This document shows positions 1-9,750 of a DNA stretch of 38,965 nucleotides, piece after piece. Made by a program: the position numbers and the translations under genes. Positions within the stretch are counted from its first letter, which is position 1. Each line of letters opens with the position of its first letter. The DNA comes from Stramenopiles sp. TOSAG23-3 (lineage: Eukaryota > Sar). Location of the stretch: the NCBI GenBank assembly GCA_900128585.1, contig LT642186.1, positions 1 to 38,965 on the forward strand, given 5' to 3'. Under the pieces are notes generated by a model. That model did not search any database. It had not been told where the DNA came from and saw only the letters and a program-made list of their open reading frames with translations.

Positions 1-3000
1 AAGAAGCGTGAAAGATGGGAAAATGAGTGGAAAGCAGACGAAACCTTGTATTACGAGGCCCTTGCATTGTATATTGAAAATCTGGACCTGAAACTAAACG
101 GCCAAGCGGACGGATTAAGCGCGCCACTGTGGACCAACAGGTTTGCAAAAATATGGACACGACTACAGGAGTATCATTGGTCCAGTAGACCTGGAAGCGA
201 ACGGGAAACGTTAAACAAGGGTGAAGATGTAGTCGTTCAGCTAAGAAAAAATGAAACATTTTTTAAAGCAACAATTTCCAATCGTTACAATGACGGGACA
301 TACTTGGTAACATTTAGGACAGGAGATAAGAAGCATGTGCGAAGAGACCAGATTCAATTGGGGGACAAAGAGAAAGAAAAGAACAAAAAAAGTTCTCTAA
401 AGTTTGGAGATGGGGTGATTGTGCATTTAAAAGGATGGGAAAAGCCATACGAGGGATACATTGTGCGCATTAACACCGACGGAACGTATGATGTAAAGTT
501 CATGGATGGAAGCAAAGAGCAGTATCTAGAACGCGAGCAGATGAGAAAGAAACCCCATCCGATCCCGTACTATTATTTCCTTCCCGGCGCTTTAGTATCG
601 TCGGGGAAAGAGTTTGAAAATTACTTCACCCGGGAGGAACATGTCCTGGAGTACATAGTTTATCACAGTAGCCACTTTAAGGAAGCGGTGAACAACAGTC
701 GAAGGAGGGAAGTGAAAATCGAAGAATTAGAAAGTTTAATGCGTGAAAGGGACGCCGAAATCAGCCGTCTCCAGGAAACCATACAGACCAGGAATCATGA
801 TTTGAAAGTTGCGACAGAAGTAGAACGACTTTTGACACCATCCCAAAACAGGAGTAAAAAGTATCGCGCCGTTCGGCGTGTTTTCTCGCTATTAGATGTT
901 GATAATGACGGTGAACTGTCTTCGGGTGAAATTTTGTCTGGGTTAATGCATAACAAGGCTGTCATTGCGCTCGTCAACAAGGTGCCCGAGTTGCGCCCTT
1001 TGGCTTCCCCGGAAATATACAGAGATGCCTTTGAGACCATGGATGCCGACGGAGATGGTTCTGTGAGTTTAGAAGAATTTCTCGAGTTCCGCCAAAAATT
1101 GGATGACACACTATCGTTGTTTAAAGCTATTGATAAAAATGGCGACGGGTACTTGTCAAAGTCGGAACTGTTACATGGACTTAAGCGGCCAGAAGTCAAA
1201 AAGCTTTTATACCGCCAACCAGAACTGAAAGAGTTCACGAATTCTTCTACGTTTGAAACCGCATGGTTTGAATTGCACGTAAAGAAACCTAGTTTTGGCG
1301 TCTCCATGGGAGAGTTGCTATGTTTTGCTCGCAAGGTTGGTGTCGCCCGTCGCATTTTTGAACTAATGCCACGTGATGAAAAAGGTCGGATACTCAAGCG
1401 AGATTTTTTACACCGTGTAACAATGGACGATGTGCGGCTTCTCTTGCTGAAAGAGCAGGACTTGTCTTCGCTGGCAAATCCTGATGAAGTCGAGGTTGCT
1501 TTGTGGGATGTGAACGAAGGAAACCATATTGCTCTGGACGAGCTAATACGGTTTTCAAGAAAAACTGCAGGCCTCCGAGCCGTATTTGACCGTCTGGGAC
1601 CCGTTGACGGGCGAATAATTAGGCAAAAATTTATGGATACCCTGCAGGAAAAAAAAGGAAATGATGTTATTTTCCTGCTGAAGACTCACCCAGATCTCGC
1701 AGGCCTTCTAGATGGATCGTACAGGGAAAGCTTTTTGGTGTCTGCAAACCCTAACCATTTGAATACGGCTTCGTTCAGTGAGGTATTAATATTCACTAGA
1801 AAGCTAGGGCTTCTCCGATCTGTCATGGACTCAATATTACAGCTAGAGCAAGGGAAATCACAGCATGGAGCGGAAGTGAAAAATAATATGCAGGATTTTT
1901 CCACACGAGTTGGGGTCCATGCATTTATTAAAGCTGTGTCAAGTCGAAATAAAATCCGCCGTCTTTTGCAGCAAGAGCACAGTCTGAAACTTCTGCTAAA
2001 CCCAAGGGCGATCAAGAAACTCTTGATCATGGTGTCAGATGCGGAAGACCAAACCCTTGATGCGGATAAGCTGATGACGCTGAGCCATCAAATTCTGGTT
2101 TGCGTCAAAATATTTGAAAGCATTGATCCTAGCAACAATGGCTCTCTCTCTCTTCACGATATCAAGGCCTTCTACGGTGAATCTGAAACCAACAAGCAAA
2201 TGTTTCTTCAAGTGCCTCTATTTGCAGATTTAGATTGTTTCCTGCATGATCAAATGTCTTTTAAACCGTTTGATGTGGGGATCAAGGGCATGATTTCTGT
2301 TGAAGAGTTTATTTTGGGAGCGAAGCGATCTCACATATTATCCAATGCACTGGACGATGGCAATGGACGGGAAAGTGGTGCTCTTGACGACCAACCGATG
2401 GTTTCACAATTTCGGGTAGGTTTATCAATGTCGCCGCTGTCGCCCGCGTTCTTAGTGCTGCAATTGTCACAGGATTCCTACTTACTTGATTTCTTAAAAA
2501 ACTTGGAGCTTTGTGAAAAATCTATGGAAGCACACACGGCGTATGCCGGAGTTTACGAAAGTCCAAATCCCACGTTCAACACATTTAACAAAGCGTTGGA
2601 TGACATCGCGACAATTGGCCTGTGTTTAAACTATGTCACTAACACTCTCTTCCCAATGGTAGCAAAACAAGGCAAGGGGAATTGCAGTGGTGACAGGATA
2701 CCAAGCACTGAATTTTTGAGAGTCTTGAAGCATGATAACCAAGTGCGGGAAAATTTAACGATAGCCGCGCCAAAAGGTGTTTTACAGTACATGATAGAGA
2801 CAGAAGAGTTTAGGACAGATTTTTTGGAAATGAGCGATACCTACAGCCCCGATTTATTTTATTCCTTTGCAATAAAATACTGCGCAGAACGGTTTGAATA
2901 TAATAAAATGGCCGTCTCTCTGTTTTACAAGGCATCCCATAGTTCTACCGCTAAGAACAGATTCGATGATATGCTCAGGAAAGGAAGCAACTCCCTTCAA

Positions 3001-3306
3001 ATACCGGGAGAATTCACCACACGGACCATTCTCCGAGAAATTGAAAACCTGAGAGTGAAAGGGAACAAGGACTTGAACGCTCTGCAAAAATTCATAGACA
3101 CTGAAAAGAAAAAAATACGACGCTTACTAAACCGAGTGTTCTGCCGAGTGAATACTGTTGAAAAAGAATTTAATTTATTGTCCAGAGATGATTTTTTTGT
3201 ATGGGTTCGACCACCGAAGGAAAAAAAGGCATCGGGCACAACACCAAACGACGACGAAGAAAATGACCGAAATATCTCTTCATTGTCGCAAAATGAATTG
3301 GCGTGA
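1..3306 (+). CDS. Tudor-like / multi-EF-hand protein, 5' partial
   Basis: The frame is open from base 1 with no convincing start, so the N-terminus lies upstream of the window; 1,101 residues are visible and the gene ends at TGA 3304-3306. Numbering from base 1, residues about 74-120 and 134-182 form two Tudor/Agenet-like beta folds (G-D-x-V...DGTY-x-V-x-F). Residues about 237-270 look like a short coiled coil. Three canonical 12-residue EF loops follow, at nt 895-930 (DVDNDGELSSGE), 1042-1077 (DADGDGSVSLEE) and 1132-1167 (DKNGDGYLSKSE). The module carrying them then repeats with decaying loops to about nt 2328. The C-terminal ~300 residues are helical and unrecognised, ending in a basic then acidic tail. 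Inference: a calcium-responsive scaffold; the Tudor-like folds could bind methylated peptides, but aromatic-cage residues were not verified. The EF-hand assignment is firm and the overall function unknown. Confidence 0.85.
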   Translation, partial: KKRERWENEWKADETLYYEALALYIENLDLKLNGQADGLSAPLWTNRFAKIWTRLQEYHWSSRPGSERETLNKGEDVVVQLRKNETFFKATISNRYNDGTYLVTFRTGDKKHVRRDQIQLGDKEKEKNKKSSLKFGDGVIVHLKGWEKPYEGYIVRINTDGTYDVKFMDGSKEQYLEREQMRKKPHPIPYYYFLPGALVSSGKEFENYFTREEHVLEYIVYHSSHFKEAVNNSRRREVKIEELESLMRERDAEISRLQETIQTRNHDLKVATEVERLLTPSQNRSKKYRAVRRVFSLLDVDNDGELSSGEILSGLMHNKAVIALVNKVPELRPLASPEIYRDAFETMDADGDGSVSLEEFLEFRQKLDDTLSLFKAIDKNGDGYLSKSELLHGLKRPEVKKLLYRQPELKEFTNSSTFETAWFELHVKKPSFGVSMGELLCFARKVGVARRIFELMPRDEKGRILKRDFLHRVTMDDVRLLLLKEQDLSSLANPDEVEVALWDVNEGNHIALDELIRFSRKTAGLRAVFDRLGPVDGRIIRQKFMDTLQEKKGNDVIFLLKTHPDLAGLLDGSYRESFLVSANPNHLNTASFSEVLIFTRKLGLLRSVMDSILQLEQGKSQHGAEVKNNMQDFSTRVGVHAFIKAVSSRNKIRRLLQQEHSLKLLLNPRAIKKLLIMVSDAEDQTLDADKLMTLSHQILVCVKIFESIDPSNNGSLSLHDIKAFYGESETNKQMFLQVPLFADLDCFLHDQMSFKPFDVGIKGMISVEEFILGAKRSHILSNALDDGNGRESGALDDQPMVSQFRVGLSMSPLSPAFLVLQLSQDSYLLDFLKNLELCEKSMEAHTAYAGVYESPNPTFNTFNKALDDIATIGLCLNYVTNTLFPMVAKQGKGNCSGDRIPSTEFLRVLKHDNQVRENLTIAAPKGVLQYMIETEEFRTDFLEMSDTYSPDLFYSFAIKYCAERFEYNKMAVSLFYKASHSSTAKNRFDDMLRKGSNSLQIPGEFTTRTILREIENLRVKGNKDLNALQKFIDTEKKKIRRLLNRVFCRVNTVEKEFNLLSRDDFFVWVRPPKEKKASGTTPNDDEENDRNISSLSQNELA

Positions 3307-3450
3307 CAAATCAATCCCTCGGGTATTTATTCACATAACTTTAGATACTGCTACTAATGAACAAAAAACATTTATTATTTGAGCAAATATGTCTTGTTTT
3401 TCCTTAATAAGCTAATAACTTACTAAAAACTGCTGGAGAAGAAATCCACA

Positions 3451-3669
3451 TTATGAAGGAGGCTCAAGTCGCACACTGCACTCATCCTCAAAGTAACGGA
3501 CGAAAAAATCGATGGTGTGCCCTTGTGGAATAATAGGGCGTGTAGTCCAAAATTACTACTGGAGGACAAACTCATCATTTTGTCGTTTAACTTCCCTTTT
3601 TCGATCCCAGGCTTCAAAAGTCTGTCTTACAGAAGCTATAAAATCAAAATAAATTGTCGCCGTGTCTGC
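3451..3669 (-). pseudogene. 3' remnant of an unidentified protein gene
   Basis: On the minus strand one frame reads as plausible protein for about 35 codons (including ASVRQTFEAWDRKREVK), hits two consecutive stops (TAG TAA, 3553-3558), then continues in the same frame for 32 codons (including PQGHTIDFFVRYFEDE) to TAA at 3451-3453. Base composition is richer in G+C than the flanking spacer. Upstream of the fragment the DNA is A+T-rich, although an acceptor-like pyrimidine-rich stretch ending in TATAG lies near 3640. I do not recognise the family. The simplest reading is a decayed gene end. An exon of a spliced gene is possible, but I found no donor/acceptor pair that removes both stops and keeps the frame. 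Confidence 0.35.
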
Positions 3670-4321
3670 TATATTATTTAATACTATTTATATATATATA
3701 TTAAAGGGAAAATATCAACAATTTTTAATTATTTTTAGTCGATGTTCATTCTGTTACAATTTTTTTAATTCTATACAGTTTGTTCAATGCAAAAGTATTA
3801 ATCGTATTATCATATAATAATTACTGCTATAATAGAAAAACTGAACACTATTTACCTGTTTTAAAAAATATTGGTTTTTAATTATTTATTATGAGATAAT
3901 AAATTCGCTTTTCCAATGCTGTATACCAACTAATGGAACCTCGAAAAAAGAACAGCTATAAAAAAAATAAAAAAACGAAAACAAAAAACAAACACAGCAT
4001 TGAGTAAATTTAGCATCCTTCTTTCGTATCCTATTACTACGATAAGTATGAAATAAATATATAAAGCCTCTATCTAGCCTCTATCTATTATTCCTTTTCT
4101 TTTTTATTATATTATTCTATTTTTAGCACAGTTTATTTACTACTCCAACCTCACTTCTGTGATCTATCGAAAGGAAACATTAACATCGAGAACTAACAAT
4201 CAAAATGAATAGAGTTGAAAGAATAGGAATGAGAAGATAAAGAAGATCAAGTATTTACCTTTGGGAAAGTATATTTATATTTCTGTTCGTATAGAAATCC
4301 ATTTATAGAGATAGAGTCACA
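3670..4321. other. A+T-rich spacer upstream of the CH/HEAT/EF-hand gene
   Basis: No coding region is visible. It holds a TA run near 3690-3701, many A/T homopolymer tracts and an exact 11-bp tandem duplication (AGCCTCTATCT at 4065-4075 and 4076-4086). The last 100 bases presumably carry the 5' leader of the gene starting at 4322, where the ATG context is TCACAATGG. I could not identify a core promoter element. Confidence 0.5.
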
Positions 4322-7300
4322 ATGGAGATTTCTAGAAACCTTTTCTCCTTCCTATTGGAGAAAGGAATTGTCATCCCGTCTCAAGGCAGGGTGAAAGGGA
4401 GTTTAGTTCGTGTGGACGAGAAAACTGCGACCGATATAGAATCTGGGGCGTTGCTGTCCGTTGTGCTTGGTCGCATGGGGCATGCAGATAAATTGCAACA
4501 GATCGACACGAAGGTAAACAGCCCGTTGATTAGACTGCAAAACTGGAACCTGTTAAGCCCCGTCCTTAAACGATATAATATAGAAATACAATCGGACCAA
4601 AAGTCCTTGCTGATAGCGGCCGATACAACTGCTTTGCTGAAGGTGCACGAAGACGTCATGGAGCGATTAAAGCGGCGGCAAGTGTCTGGAAAGGCCTCTA
4701 TCAACAACCAAAAAGCCACAATGAATCGCACTGAAAAAATGCGGTCGCCGAAAGCGGACCATAGGGAAATGAGCAAAGCACGAACCCACGGCCTGGGCAG
4801 CTTTGGGACCCTCCGGATAAAAGCCCCTGTAATAGAAGTAATAGAAAATGCACCTGGGCGGGCACTGGGTAAATGCGAGTCCCTGATAGAGGTCTTGCTT
4901 ACTAGCATGGTGCAGCAGTTGAACATTCGTCCGGCTCAAGCAGCTGCGCTGCTGACCACGAACAAGCGGTATTTAAGCCATATATTGATCCATGGCGTAA
5001 AGGGGTCCCACGACTCCGTAAGAAACTGGTTCGGCGTGCTCTTAGATTTTAACGACAACTTTACTACCATTATGCTGCAAGACATTAAAGGCGGCCAAAC
5101 GGCCTTGAGGCGCCGGCATGGCGTAGGTCAAGACCAGGGCTCAATCCTTGTCATCTCAACATTAACTGCTCTACAACCGGGCGTCCTGTCGCACGATACA
5201 CAAGTTGCGCAACGGGCGTGTCAACTTTTGGCGACCATTGGAAATGCATTGTCGCTAACGAAGCACGGGGGTTTGGCATGGGATTGGTTTACTAGTGAAG
5301 GGCCGGAAAGTGGTCTTTTATCCGCTATTTCGTGCTTGAAACGGCACTTAAATTCAAAAGAGTGGGTGTCATCATTCATTGATGCTTTCAGCCGTTCCAA
5401 AATGGGCGAATTGTTCAATACACACTTGCGAAGTGCTATGCCAAGCCCGCTGAGTTACATGTCTTTGATACATGACATTATAGGGCCGTTGGCAGCTAAT
5501 CGTGGCAGTAATGAAGCAATTGTGCAAGGGGGTGTAATCAACCAATTACTTTCGCTCGCAATTCGAAGTGCCGATCCCCAAATGTCGCCGGACCTCCGTG
5601 GCACTGCGCTAGCATTTGTCACAGATTTGTGGCTGTTGTTGCCGGAAGCTGTTGAAGTCGGAACACGAAAAGATTTGCCAAAGACGATACTGTCCCTTTT
5701 GAAGAAAGGGGCCCGAGATCCCTCGCTGTCTTTGCAAATTGGTGCACTAACATGCTTGTTCCATTTATTGGATGGCTTCAGTCATACAGAGCATTCCTAC
5801 GCGCCGTACATATACAAGACTCTCATTTTTGCCCTCATCGAAAATCATGCAAACGAAGTCGCCCGTGAATTTATTATAAGCAACATCATCTTCACGTTAG
5901 AAGCAATGCCCCATGTTCCCGTGGGCGTCATGGTGCCACCAATTGTGAAACAGGCCACTTTATACGGGTACAACAACCATGATTTTGACTTCTTCATAAC
6001 GCTGGCAAAGCACCCCAGGCTGACGCTACGCCATGGCCTTTTGCTGGTGGATTTGATTGGAAAAATTTGTTTGAACGACCCACTCTTTGGGCGAGTAGCT
6101 ACTGTTCCGTTTCTTATTTTGGCAAAGAAATTCGGCGAAGAGGATGCTATGCAGGAGTACATGGAGCGCTTTTGCAAGGTGGCACTTTCCATGTTCATGC
6201 ACATCGAATCAAAGCAAATATCTGATCAAGCAAAGTCTCCTAACCGCTCGAATCTAGATCCTGCGCATATAAGGCGGACGCTAATAATTGAAACACTCGC
6301 GAAACTAGTCAGTCTGAAGGGTGAAGAATTCAACAACAGGCTATTACCACTATTGAAAGTTGTAGACTCCCAATACGCAAAAATAAACGGGGGCCGAAGG
6401 CATCGAAATATTGCAGCACTGCGCCGCATGTGCGGGGGTGAAGAAGGCGTTGAAATAGTGCCCGAAAGCGAGGAATCGGATGCTCCCGCCGGGGGGAGCA
6501 TGGGAAGCAGTTCAATGCGTAAATCGTCGAGCCGCCTTGAAAGTGTGGAAGAGGCGTTTGACGAGTTCAGCGACGAAGAAGAAATGTTCAGCGATGAAGA
6601 TGAATTTTTTGATGACGAGCTCGACGAAGATGCAGAATACTTAGAAGCCACGCGAAGTGATGGCAGAGGACTGGACCATGCGCAGCACTTGTTTCAGCTC
6701 ATTGATCGGGACAACGATGGTTCAATTACGCGGCGGGAATTGCTACATGCTGCTACTATGGATGATGAATGCATGGCGCTGATGAGGGGTAACGCTCGTT
6801 TAAAGCATTTGATGGAGCCCAAGCATTTCGATGAGACTTTCAAGGCCCTGGACATGGACCACAATGGAAAAATAACGTTTCCAGAATTTAAGCAATTTTC
6901 GCTGCACCTGTACAAGCGGGCCGTTCGGAGAAAAATAAAGAAGCGGCGACTGGACAAGCAACGCAGGAAAGAGGATGCATCCCGCCCCTCATCGCGAGCA
7001 TCAAGTGTGTTTGATATTCTGGACGAGGAAGAAGGTGGAGACCTCTCTTCCCCGGAAGAATATGTATCCAGTGAGGAAGAGGAGGTTGAGGAAGAGAAGA
7101 AGGAGTCAAAGAAGCCACAGAAAGAAGACTTGAGTCGGGAAGAACGCAAAGCGCTTGCGTTGAAAAAAGCAGCTGCTAGAAAAAGTACAGTTCAGATTGG
7201 AAAGCGTACGGTAAAATTGAAGATAAAGAAGGCCGCAAAGTCTGTCCAAGGCGATATAGATGCTGCAAAAAAGCGCCTGGATGATTATCGGAAGAGGCAG

Positions 7301-9322
7301 GTTCTCAAGGAAGAGCGGAAGCGCTTGAAGGGGGCAGAGCAAAGGAAAAGAATGAGGAAAGAGTTCTTAATTCGTCAAGAGCACAGGCGCGCCGCTCGTA
7401 GAAAAGAGAAAGAGGAAAAGCAATTTGGTGTGAACACAACCACTGTTCTGTATGGTCGCACCACAAAACCAAGCTTGCACGAAGGGGACTTTGATACTAG
7501 GCAAAAGAATAGCTTGGTTGCGAACCTAAACTACGCCAAAGAGTTTAAACATGAAAGGGAGAATGAGCTGAAATGGCTCAGGCAGTCCAAAAAATTGTTT
7601 CGCTCGTGGCTGGTGCCATTGAAGCGTATTTTTCGAAACTATAGCAGAGACTTTATGCCACAACGCACAAATACAATAGACTTCGATGAGCTAATGAAAC
7701 TTCAGGCTGGCCTCACTATTTCGGACTGGATGATTTTTGTGACTGATTTTTCCTTAGTTCCTTGGCAAGTGACAAAGACGCAAGCGTTGGCAATTTTTCA
7801 TTATTCAAACGTGAATCTTGGTGCCGGATCGTCCGACCTTGGGGCGCGCAGAGGCTCTCAAATTATTACGTTCGACGAGTTTATCTCCTGCCTGCGAGGG
7901 ATCGCTATGGGGGAGGGCTTCCGTTCACTACCAACGAGCAAAGAGCGCATAGATGCTTTGGGGTCGTACATGCGCGCGAAGGCGTACAAAAGTGGTAGGA
8001 ACAATAAAGTCATGCAGAGGCGCATGGGAAATGCAAAATATTGGGAAAAGGCTGGCGTACCGAGGTGCTGTTACAAGTTTGAGGTACCCAGGACAATTGG
8101 GTTAAAAGAATCTTTTTGCATAGGGTTGGAGATGGTTGACCTCATTGTCGCAAATGCCATTCAACGCCATGTTTTGACTCTTGTCAAAAGAGAAATAACA
8201 CCAACAGATCCATCAACTCTGGAATCGGTGCCATGGGAAGCTACTACTGCATATGAACCGTTATCGGATGCCATGAAAAGCTTGATCGAGATACCCGAGT
8301 CTAAGAAGAAGTTGCAACCCGAGCACAATAAAACACCTAGTAAAGTAGGGTTTGGGGGAGGCTTTACGCCAACAAAGAAGGGCAAAAAAGCAAAAAAAGC
8401 CAGAATAACGCCGTTGAAGTACGGCGAATCGAGCGTTCGTAAATTGCCCCTGCATCAATTACGTGCAGCAAGGGCTAGTGTGGAAGTCATTATTCAATTG
8501 ATCAACGATGTTTGCAACGGAAGTGCCCAAAAACGCCTGCTTGAAGTGTATGAAAAACCTGCGAATACATTACAAGGATGGCTGCAAGCCAGCAAAAAGC
8601 CCAACATGGAGGGTAAATTCGCCAGGTTCAGAAAATCAAAAACTAAATTGTTTCGTCGGCGGGAACCTTCAAAGAACACTAATATTCCGTACGAATTCAG
8701 AAAACATCAAGACGAAGCGCGCAGGAAGAAAACGGAAGCCCGACGGAAAAAATTGCGGGACAAACGGCAACAAGAACTGAAAGAAATGCTGGAGGTGCAG
8801 CGAGAAGCATACGAACAAAAGGTCGCTACCCAAAAGGAGAAGAAGCGACTAAAGGCCCAAGCCCAGAAAGCGAAACAGCGGGAGGAGATGGAACGAGCGG
8901 CAGCCATGCTAAAAAAACAGAAAGCAGATGTCAAAAAGTGGTTAGCGGAAGGTGGGAAACGTGGTGGGGGCAAGCGACTGACGCACGAAGAAATGGTGCA
9001 TCAGGAAGAGCAAGAGTCGAAAAAAAAACGGGAAGCAGCGCTTGCAAAGGCCCGGCGCGAGAAATTTAAGAAGCAAAAGGCCGAAGACGCCGCCAAGGCT
9101 GCCGAAGCGGCTGAAAAGAAAAAAGCAGCAGATGAGGTAGCTGCGAAGGAAAAAGCAAAAGCTCTACAAGAGCAGAAAGCGAAGGAGCTTGAGGTAAAGC
9201 GAAAAGCGGAGGAAGAAAAGGCGGCAAAGGCAGCGGAAGAAAAGAACGCGGCTGCGGAGAAGACGGATGCACCCGCCGCAGAGAAAACGACGGATGAGCC
9301 CGCTGCGGAGAAGACTGAATAA
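4322..9322 (+). CDS. Large CH-like / HEAT-like / EF-hand protein with charged coiled-coil tail
   Basis: A 1,666-residue ORF with a clear ATG and a TAA that overlaps a possible AATAAA signal (9318-9323). Residues ~1-120 resemble the CH-like domain of SPEF1-type microtubule proteins (single-domain layout, LQNWNLLSPVLKRY core); this is a tentative match. Residues ~170-690 are alpha-helical repeats of HEAT/armadillo character. An acidic stretch (~740-780) precedes an EF-hand pair with canonical loops at nt 6704-6739 (DRDNDGSITRRE) and 6851-6886 (DMDHNGKITFPE). Residues ~870-1065 are lysine/glutamate-rich, ~1080-1230 form a further helical region, and ~1440-1666 are a charged coiled coil ending in three AAEKT repeats. 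Inference: a cytoskeletal or ciliary calcium-sensitive scaffold. The EF-hand unit has the same layout as those in the gene ending at 3306. No family name can be given with confidence. Confidence 0.85.
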   Translation: MEISRNLFSFLLEKGIVIPSQGRVKGSLVRVDEKTATDIESGALLSVVLGRMGHADKLQQIDTKVNSPLIRLQNWNLLSPVLKRYNIEIQSDQKSLLIAADTTALLKVHEDVMERLKRRQVSGKASINNQKATMNRTEKMRSPKADHREMSKARTHGLGSFGTLRIKAPVIEVIENAPGRALGKCESLIEVLLTSMVQQLNIRPAQAAALLTTNKRYLSHILIHGVKGSHDSVRNWFGVLLDFNDNFTTIMLQDIKGGQTALRRRHGVGQDQGSILVISTLTALQPGVLSHDTQVAQRACQLLATIGNALSLTKHGGLAWDWFTSEGPESGLLSAISCLKRHLNSKEWVSSFIDAFSRSKMGELFNTHLRSAMPSPLSYMSLIHDIIGPLAANRGSNEAIVQGGVINQLLSLAIRSADPQMSPDLRGTALAFVTDLWLLLPEAVEVGTRKDLPKTILSLLKKGARDPSLSLQIGALTCLFHLLDGFSHTEHSYAPYIYKTLIFALIENHANEVAREFIISNIIFTLEAMPHVPVGVMVPPIVKQATLYGYNNHDFDFFITLAKHPRLTLRHGLLLVDLIGKICLNDPLFGRVATVPFLILAKKFGEEDAMQEYMERFCKVALSMFMHIESKQISDQAKSPNRSNLDPAHIRRTLIIETLAKLVSLKGEEFNNRLLPLLKVVDSQYAKINGGRRHRNIAALRRMCGGEEGVEIVPESEESDAPAGGSMGSSSMRKSSSRLESVEEAFDEFSDEEEMFSDEDEFFDDELDEDAEYLEATRSDGRGLDHAQHLFQLIDRDNDGSITRRELLHAATMDDECMALMRGNARLKHLMEPKHFDETFKALDMDHNGKITFPEFKQFSLHLYKRAVRRKIKKRRLDKQRRKEDASRPSSRASSVFDILDEEEGGDLSSPEEYVSSEEEEVEEEKKESKKPQKEDLSREERKALALKKAAARKSTVQIGKRTVKLKIKKAAKSVQGDIDAAKKRLDDYRKRQVLKEERKRLKGAEQRKRMRKEFLIRQEHRRAARRKEKEEKQFGVNTTTVLYGRTTKPSLHEGDFDTRQKNSLVANLNYAKEFKHERENELKWLRQSKKLFRSWLVPLKRIFRNYSRDFMPQRTNTIDFDELMKLQAGLTISDWMIFVTDFSLVPWQVTKTQALAIFHYSNVNLGAGSSDLGARRGSQIITFDEFISCLRGIAMGEGFRSLPTSKERIDALGSYMRAKAYKSGRNNKVMQRRMGNAKYWEKAGVPRCCYKFEVPRTIGLKESFCIGLEMVDLIVANAIQRHVLTLVKREITPTDPSTLESVPWEATTAYEPLSDAMKSLIEIPESKKKLQPEHNKTPSKVGFGGGFTPTKKGKKAKKARITPLKYGESSVRKLPLHQLRAARASVEVIIQLINDVCNGSAQKRLLEVYEKPANTLQGWLQASKKPNMEGKFARFRKSKTKLFRRREPSKNTNIPYEFRKHQDEARRKKTEARRKKLRDKRQQELKEMLEVQREAYEQKVATQKEKKRLKAQAQKAKQREEMERAAAMLKKQKADVKKWLAEGGKRGGGKRLTHEEMVHQEEQESKKKREAALAKARREKFKKQKAEDAAKAAEAAEKKKAADEVAAKEKAKALQEQKAKELEVKRKAEEEKAAKAAEEKNAAAEKTDAPAAEKTTDEPAAEKTE

Positions 9323-9431
9323 AAATGAGACGGCCTTTAATTAACAATTAATCGGATGACGAAACATGTCTAAAGAAATCTTAATTCTTATTAAAATACA
9401 TTAATTCGTAGAAAAATAGCATGCGTTGGTC

Positions 9432-9746
9432 TTAGTAGTGAAAGTACCACGATTTCTCCAGCCTGTCAATGCCGAACCCTCCTATTATGCCTGATGCTGT
9501 TTCGCCTCTCTCGTTTCTGCAGGTTTTCTTTTCGACGTCGCAAACTGGATAATTCGCTGGGCAACAGTGAATGTGGTCGGAACAGCACGTGGCGCCGGGC
9601 GTAGGACAACACGTATAACTCCCGTGCCCGTTCGGGCAACAGGTTTCCTCGGCTTCGCAGGACGAACCATCCCCGCAATCGACCGCCATAGCGGCGCAAA
9701 AATATACAAATAGAACGGATACAGTAAGCAAAAACCTGTGAGTCAT
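9432..9746 (-). CDS. Secreted single-domain granulin
   Basis: A 104-residue protein with a signal peptide (hydrophobic residues ~5-19, likely cleavage after AMA at 21) followed by one granulin domain. All twelve cysteines are present in the family order: C, C, CC, CC, CC, CC, C, C, including the ETCCP, YTCCP, ATCCSDHIHCCP and PVCD segments. Granulins are small disulfide-stacked modules found in animal progranulin, in plant cysteine proteases and as stand-alone proteins in some protists. Here there is no protease or second granulin, and a 28-residue tail follows the last cysteine. It is transcribed divergently from the armadillo gene. Likely extracellular or endolysosomal; the family call is firm, the biological role unknown. 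Confidence 0.9.
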   Translation of the reverse strand: MTHRFLLTVSVLFVYFCAAMAVDCGDGSSCEAEETCCPNGHGSYTCCPTPGATCCSDHIHCCPANYPVCDVEKKTCRNERGETASGIIGGFGIDRLEKSWYFHY

Positions 9747-9750
9747 TGTT

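Noticed and set aside
4381-4926. A 181-codon minus-strand ORF
   Set aside because: Antisense shadow of the CH/HEAT/EF-hand gene; composition is not protein-like.
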